DNA from: Clostridium cavendishii DSM 21758
GTDB taxonomy: Bacteria > Bacillota > Clostridia > Clostridiales > Clostridiaceae
Assembly (NCBI RefSeq): GCF_900141845.1
Contig: NZ_FQZB01000004.1
Coordinates: 1 to 64,000, forward strand
Reading direction: 5' to 3'
DNA: 64,000 nt
How positions within the stretch are numbered: the first letter of the stretch is position 1; every line of letters starts with the position of its first letter. Below the pieces are notes generated by a model. It had not been told where the DNA came from, did not search any database, and saw only the letters and a list, made by a program, of their open reading frames with translations. This document shows positions 59,520-64,000 of the stretch, in pieces. The position numbers and the translations under genes were made by a program.

Positions 59520-62120
59520 TTATATTTTTTCTATAACTATATTATCATCCTTTGAATTAATTCCAATTGTACATCCATCATAAATTTCACCAGCTATGAT
59601 TTTTCTAGCAATACTTGTTTCTAATGTGTTTTCTATATATCTCTTAAGTGGTCTAGCTCCATATATAGGATCATAACCTTCTCTAGCTAATATTTCTTTG
59701 GCACCTTCAGTTATTTTCATAGTTATATTTCTATCCTTAAGTCTCTTCTTAACATCTTCTAAGAATATATCTATAATCTTCTTTATTCCTTCATTTGTTA
59801 AAGGCTTAAATAATATTATATCATCTAATCGATTTAAAAATTCTGGTCTAAATCTAGCCTTCATTTCATTCATAACTAAAGATCTTATACTATCATCTAT
59901 AGTCTCTTCACTCTTATTATCTAATAAATAATTGCTTCCTATATTAGATGTCATTATTATTATAGTATTTTTAAAATCTACTGTTTTTCCTTTATTATCT
60001 GTAAGTCTACCATCATCTAAAATTTGAAGAAACACATTGAATACATCTTCATGCGCTTTTTCTATTTCATCAAATAGAACTACTGAATATGGTTTTCTTC
60101 TAACAGCTTCTGTTAATTGTCCCCCTTCTTCATACCCTACATATCCTGGAGGCGCTCCTATAAGTCTTGATACAGAGTATTTCTCCATATATTCTGACAT
60201 ATCTATTCTTATAATGTTTTCTTCACTGTCAAATAAATTCCTAGCTAATGTCTTTGCAAGTTCTGTCTTACCAACTCCAGTAGGTCCTAAGAATATAAAT
60301 GAGCCTATAGGTCTTCTTTCATCCTTCATTCCTGCTCTAGCTCTTATAACTGAGCTTGAAACACTCCTTATCGCTTCATTTTGGCCTATTACTCTCTTTT
60401 CAAGCTCATCTTCAAGTCTTAAAAGTTTTTGTCTTTCTCCCTCTACTAATCTACTTACAGGAATTCCAGTCCATTTAGCTACAATTTCTGATATTTCACT
60501 CTCTGTTACTTCTTCTTTAAGTAGAGCACCTTCATAGTTCTCTCTAGTTTCAGCTTCTTTTTGTTTTATCTTTTCTTCAAGCTTTGGTATAAGACCATAT
60601 CTAAACTCTGCTACCTTATTCAAATCATATTCTCTTTCATACTTTTCAATCATACCTCTAGCTTCATCAAGTTCAGCTTTAAGATTCCTAAGCTCTAAAA
60701 TATGACCTTTTTCTTTTTCATATTTTGCTGTCATCTCATCATTCTTACCCTTAAGTTCAGCCAGTTCTTTCTCTAATGTTGCAAGTCTTGCTTTTGAAGC
60801 ATCATCATTTTCTCTAGATAATGCTTCTTTTTCTGTTTCTAATTGAAACATTTTTCTTCTTACCATATCTAATTCTGTTGGAAGAGAATCTATTTCACTT
60901 CTAATCATAGCACCAGCTTCATCTATTAAATCTATAGCCTTATCTGGTAAAAACCTATCTTGAATATATCTATGAGAAAGTTTAGCTGCTGCCACTATAG
61001 CTGAATCGTGTATTCTTATTCCATGATGTATTTCAAATCTTTCTTTAAGACCTCTTAATATTGAAATAGTATCTTCAACAGTTGGTTCATCAACTATTAC
61101 TGGTTGAAATCTTCTCTCTAAAGCTTTATCTTTCTCTATATATTGTCTATATTCATCAAAGGTAGTAGCTCCTATACAGTGAAGTTCTCCTCTTGCAAGA
61201 AGAGGCTTTATAAGATTTCCTGCATCCATAGCACCTTCTGTTTTTCCTGCTCCAACTATAGTATGAATTTCATCTATAAATAAAATTATTCTTCCATCAG
61301 AATTTTGCACTTCCTTAAGAACTGCCTTAAGTCTTTCTTCAAACTCACCTCTATATTTAGCTCCAGCAATAAGTGCTCCCATATCTAAGGAAAAAATTAT
61401 CTTCTCTTTTAAACCTTCTGGAATATCCCCTCTTACAATCCTTTCTGCTAATCCTTCTACGATAGCAGTCTTACCTACTCCAGGCTCACCTATTAATACA
61501 GGATTATTTTTAGTTCTTCTTGATAGAATTCTAACAGCCCTTCTTATTTCTTCATCTCTACCTATAACAGGATCTAACTTATGCTTTTTTGCAAGTTCAA
61601 CCAAATTAGTTCCATACTTTGCTAACGCTTCATAAGTACCTTCTGGATCTTGATTATCAACTCTCTGACTTCCCCTAACCTCAGCTAAAACCTTCATAAA
61701 ATCAGATTTATTTATACTAAATTTATTTAATATTTTTCCTACTATTCCATTGCTATCAACTTCCATAATGGCAAGCATAACATGCTCAACACTTATATAT
61801 GAATCATTAAATTTTTTAGCTATACCTTCTGCTTTTACTAATACCTCTTCTATTCTTCTAGTTGCATAGACTCCAGAACTCTGAGCTCCTTCCCCTAGGA
61901 TCTTAGGCATTTTATCAAGCTCAACATGAACAGTATTTTTTAAAGCTTTTAAATCCACTCCCATTTTCCCAAAAATGTTTGGCACTAATCCATCATCTTG
62001 ATTTACAAGCGCTGAAAACAGATGAATTACATCCACTTGCTGATGATTATATTTTACAGCAGTTAATTGTGCCTCATTTAGACTTTGTTGCACTCTCAAT
62101 GTCATTTTTTCAATATTCAT
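59520..62120 (-). CDS. clpB: Chaperone ClpB (AAA+ disaggregase)
   Basis: 866 residues, the usual ClpB length. N domain 1-145, first AAA+ with GEPGVGKTA and LFIDEIHT, coiled-coil M domain about 410-525, second AAA+ with GPTGVGKTE, LFDEIEKAH and C-terminal GARPLKRYIE. It rescues aggregated proteins together with DnaK. Upstream a CtsR box overlaps the promoter, so heat induction is expected. Confidence 0.96.
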   Translation of the reverse strand: MNIEKMTLRVQQSLNEAQLTAVKYNHQQVDVIHLFSALVNQDDGLVPNIFGKMGVDLKALKNTVHVELDKMPKILGEGAQSSGVYATRRIEEVLVKAEGIAKKFNDSYISVEHVMLAIMEVDSNGIVGKILNKFSINKSDFMKVLAEVRGSQRVDNQDPEGTYEALAKYGTNLVELAKKHKLDPVIGRDEEIRRAVRILSRRTKNNPVLIGEPGVGKTAIVEGLAERIVRGDIPEGLKEKIIFSLDMGALIAGAKYRGEFEERLKAVLKEVQNSDGRIILFIDEIHTIVGAGKTEGAMDAGNLIKPLLARGELHCIGATTFDEYRQYIEKDKALERRFQPVIVDEPTVEDTISILRGLKERFEIHHGIRIHDSAIVAAAKLSHRYIQDRFLPDKAIDLIDEAGAMIRSEIDSLPTELDMVRRKMFQLETEKEALSRENDDASKARLATLEKELAELKGKNDEMTAKYEKEKGHILELRNLKAELDEARGMIEKYEREYDLNKVAEFRYGLIPKLEEKIKQKEAETRENYEGALLKEEVTESEISEIVAKWTGIPVSRLVEGERQKLLRLEDELEKRVIGQNEAIRSVSSSVIRARAGMKDERRPIGSFIFLGPTGVGKTELAKTLARNLFDSEENIIRIDMSEYMEKYSVSRLIGAPPGYVGYEEGGQLTEAVRRKPYSVVLFDEIEKAHEDVFNVFLQILDDGRLTDNKGKTVDFKNTIIIMTSNIGSNYLLDNKSEETIDDSIRSLVMNEMKARFRPEFLNRLDDIILFKPLTNEGIKKIIDIFLEDVKKRLKDRNITMKITEGAKEILAREGYDPIYGARPLKRYIENTLETSIARKIIAGEIYDGCTIGINSKDDNIVIEKI

Positions 62121-62180
62121 AACTCATCTCATCCTTTCCTTTAAGTTTTTACAGACCTTAATATTTTTCTCTATATTTAA

Positions 62181-62211
62181 TATAATAATACAAAGGTCAA
62201 AGAAAGTCAAA
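62181..62211 (-). promoter_or_regulatory. clpB promoter with CtsR operator
   Basis: On the plus strand GGTCAAA GAA AGTCAAA (62195-62211) is the tandem heptamer of CtsR. Read on the minus strand it overlaps a promoter TTGACT, 17 bases, TATTAT. Repressor binding would block polymerase. Confidence 0.85.
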
Positions 62212-62308
62212 GTCTATTTTTTATATATGTATTTTTTCTCAATATTGTAATATATTTTTTACTGTTTTATAATTAGTCTAATACTATAAAAGAAAGGATT
62301 TTCAACTT

Positions 62309-63010
62309 ATGAAAGACAAAATTTTACTTATAGAAGATGATTATTCAATTTCCGATGCATTATCATTTGCTCTTAGGAAAGAAGGCTTTATAACTCGTCA
62401 ATGTTTTAATGGACAAGATGGAATAGACATATTTCAAACCTTTGCTCCTGACCTTGTTATATTAGATATTATGCTACCTGATATGAATGGCTTTGATGTT
62501 TGTAGAAAGATAAATTATAATAATACCCCTATAATTATGCTTACTGCTAGAAATGATATAGTTGATAAAATATTAGGCTTAGAGCTTGGAGCTGATGATT
62601 ATATAACTAAGCCTTTTGATATTAGAGAGGTCATAACTAGAATAAAAGTAGCACTTAGAAGAGTTTCTAATTATAGTACTACTATTCAAAAACAGGAGGA
62701 GACCCCCTTTATCAAATTAAATTCGTCTATTAAGTTATTTAAGAAACAACGTAAGGTTATTTTTAATGAAGAAGAGGTCAAACTTAAACCAAGAGAATTT
62801 GAGCTCTTACTATTCCTATCTCAAAATAGAGAAATAGTATTTAATAGAGAAACCCTATTAGATAAAGTATGGGGAATGGATTATGATGGCGACTCTAGAA
62901 CTGTAGATATTCATATAAGAAGACTTAGAAGTAAACTTATGGATGATAATACTTTAATAGAAACTATTTTTGGAGTAGGATATAAAATGAGAGGATATGA
63001 TGAAAAATAA
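62309..63010 (+). CDS. OmpR-family response regulator
   Basis: 233 residues. Receiver with IEDDYS pocket, Asp53 and Lys of KPFDI, then winged helix from about 135 (KPREFELLLFL, HIRRLRSKL, GVGYKMRG). AGAAAGGATT precedes the ATG. The kinase start overlaps its last 11 bases. The two form a PhoP/PhoR-like pair. Confidence 0.93.
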   Translation: MKDKILLIEDDYSISDALSFALRKEGFITRQCFNGQDGIDIFQTFAPDLVILDIMLPDMNGFDVCRKINYNNTPIIMLTARNDIVDKILGLELGADDYITKPFDIREVITRIKVALRRVSNYSTTIQKQEETPFIKLNSSIKLFKKQRKVIFNEEEVKLKPREFELLLFLSQNREIVFNRETLLDKVWGMDYDGDSRTVDIHIRRLRSKLMDDNTLIETIFGVGYKMRGYDEK

Positions 63011-64000
63011 ATTATTTAAAAGCAGCTTAAAGAAAAAGTTTATTTTTGGTATATTTATAATTTTCTTTTCATCTTCTGTATTTCTTAATTACAAGATAAG
63101 AACTACTTTTGAAGAAAATAACAATAAAAAAATTGAAGATTCCATGTTATCAATAATGAATAACTCTAGAGAATTTATACGTAATCAACTTACTCTTGAA
63201 AATAAACCACTAAATAAAACTTCATTTGAAGAGTCTTCATACAATATAGCAGTTAAATTAAGTTTATTAAATAACTGCTATGTTTCAATGAGTGATACTA
63301 ATGGAAACTTAATAGAGGCAATTAATCCTACCTTAGATAATAAATATGTTTCTTATAAAAAAGATATTTTAGAAGCTGTAAATAATAAATCCTTTTATTA
63401 CTTAGAAGATTATTCAACCAAAACTATATTACATTTTTCTTATCCTATATATTTTGATAATAATTTTTTAGGTATTGCTTCATTTAAACTTGATTATACG
63501 GATTTCTTCAAATCTAATAATGATTTTATTAGAAATATTACTATAATTCAAATAATAACATTATTAATAGCCTTTTTATTTACTTACTACCTTATTACAA
63601 AAATAACTCGACCTTTAAATAAACTCACTTCATCAGTTGAGAATATAACAAATGGTTTTTATGATAATGAAATTATAATTAATAGTAATGATGAAATCGG
63701 TATACTTGCTAAAAAATTTAACACTATGTCTCAGGAAATAAAAAATTATATAGATAAGCTTCAAAAAGAAAAAAATAAAATAGTTAAATTAGAAGCTACC
63801 AGAAGAGATTTTTTTAACAATGTTACCCATGAATTGAAAACACCTCTAACTGGCATTTCAGCCTACGCTCAACTATTAAGTGAAGGCGATTTAAATGATG
63901 AAGAATTTCAAAAAAGGGCTTCAAATAGAATTTTAGAAGAAAGCAATAGACTTCATAAGTTGGTTATTGAACTTTTAGAAACATCAAAGGGAAACTCTAG
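63000..64000 (+). CDS. Sensor histidine kinase, cut by the window end
   Basis: The visible 333 residues comprise TM1 (about 13-30), an extracellular sensor (35-175), TM2 (about 180-200), HAMP (200-255), and H-box NVTHELKTPL with His277. The ATPase domain lies beyond 64000. The ATG overlaps the regulator stop; GAGG lies a few bases upstream. Partner of the regulator at 62309-63010. Confidence 0.9.
   Translation, partial: MKNKLFKSSLKKKFIFGIFIIFFSSSVFLNYKIRTTFEENNNKKIEDSMLSIMNNSREFIRNQLTLENKPLNKTSFEESSYNIAVKLSLLNNCYVSMSDTNGNLIEAINPTLDNKYVSYKKDILEAVNNKSFYYLEDYSTKTILHFSYPIYFDNNFLGIASFKLDYTDFFKSNNDFIRNITIIQIITLLIAFLFTYYLITKITRPLNKLTSSVENITNGFYDNEIIINSNDEIGILAKKFNTMSQEIKNYIDKLQKEKNKIVKLEATRRDFFNNVTHELKTPLTGISAYAQLLSEGDLNDEEFQKRASNRILEESNRLHKLVIELLETSKGNS

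Noticed and set aside
60037..60537. Plus-strand open frame of 166 codons
   Set aside because: It is antisense to clpB, with Ser/Ile-rich composition typical of a shadow frame.
1..64000. CRISPR arrays, prophage, complete IS elements, tRNA or rRNA genes
   Set aside because: No regular spaced repeats, structural phage genes, transposase frames, tRNA-type TTCGA arms outside coding genes, or rRNA-like blocks were seen on reading the window.

Overview
The window is low-GC chromosomal DNA from an endospore-forming Firmicute, most probably Clostridium sensu stricto. The evidence is very A+T-rich intergenic DNA, AGA as the dominant Arg codon, strong AGGAGG ribosome binding sites, an alpha/beta-type small acid-soluble spore protein, and CtsR-controlled clpB. 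I saw no rRNA, tRNA, CRISPR array, complete insertion sequence or prophage.

Layout. 0-5 kb (minus strand): prfH-rtcB RNA-repair/ribosome-rescue pair, a NADAR-family protein, an ATC-hydrolase-family protein and decayed remnants. 4.8-8.4 kb (plus): response regulator / ABC ATPase / ABC permease / histidine kinase, a peptide-antibiotic resistance type operon that looks transferred. 8.4-12.3 kb: VanZ-like protein and an XRE regulator / PLDc_N / ABC operon. 12.5-14.3 kb: DUF2628 protein, an unassigned structured small RNA with a near-perfect promoter and terminator, a PBECR-like nuclease and a hypothetical. 14.5-19.4 kb: a compact five-gene biosynthetic operon (KAS III-like enzyme, acyl carrier protein, ATP-grasp ligase, glycosyltransferase-like protein, radical SAM/SPASM enzyme) that I cannot match to a known product. 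19.8-21.3 kb: two broken metallo-beta-lactamase-fold genes. 21.3-24.5 kb: MarR regulator and two ArsA-like ATPases with a small protein between them and a repeated operator-like motif. 24.5-30 kb: M50-type protease, then several decayed genes (secreted protein, TetR regulator, LD-carboxypeptidase without a normal start).

30-41 kb carries ordinary accessory and housekeeping genes: TrmB regulator, nucleotidyltransferase, MATE exporter, YjfB, YhaM-like nuclease, azoreductase, DUF421, DUF2752, cupin and MFS proteins. 40-46 kb is a two-component system next to an ABC/FtsX exporter. 46-54 kb holds a MocR regulator beside D-Ala-D-Ala ligase, a DUF4026 protein, an ACT/thrB/thrC threonine cluster and an HD-domain protein. 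54-64 kb holds an ECF S-component with a DmpA-type peptidase, a spore SASP gene, a PAS histidine kinase with a receiver-TPR regulator, clpB, and a second two-component system cut by the window end.

The most promising places for undescribed biology are the five-gene carrier-protein/ATP-grasp/radical-SAM operon, the orphan small RNA at about 13.2-13.33 kb, and the MarR/ArsA/ArsA module. A small intergenic repeat family (two good copies, one diverged) and at least six pseudogenes, one apparently made by recombination between 11-bp repeats, show recent genome flux. All family names are motif recognition by eye; no database search was run.
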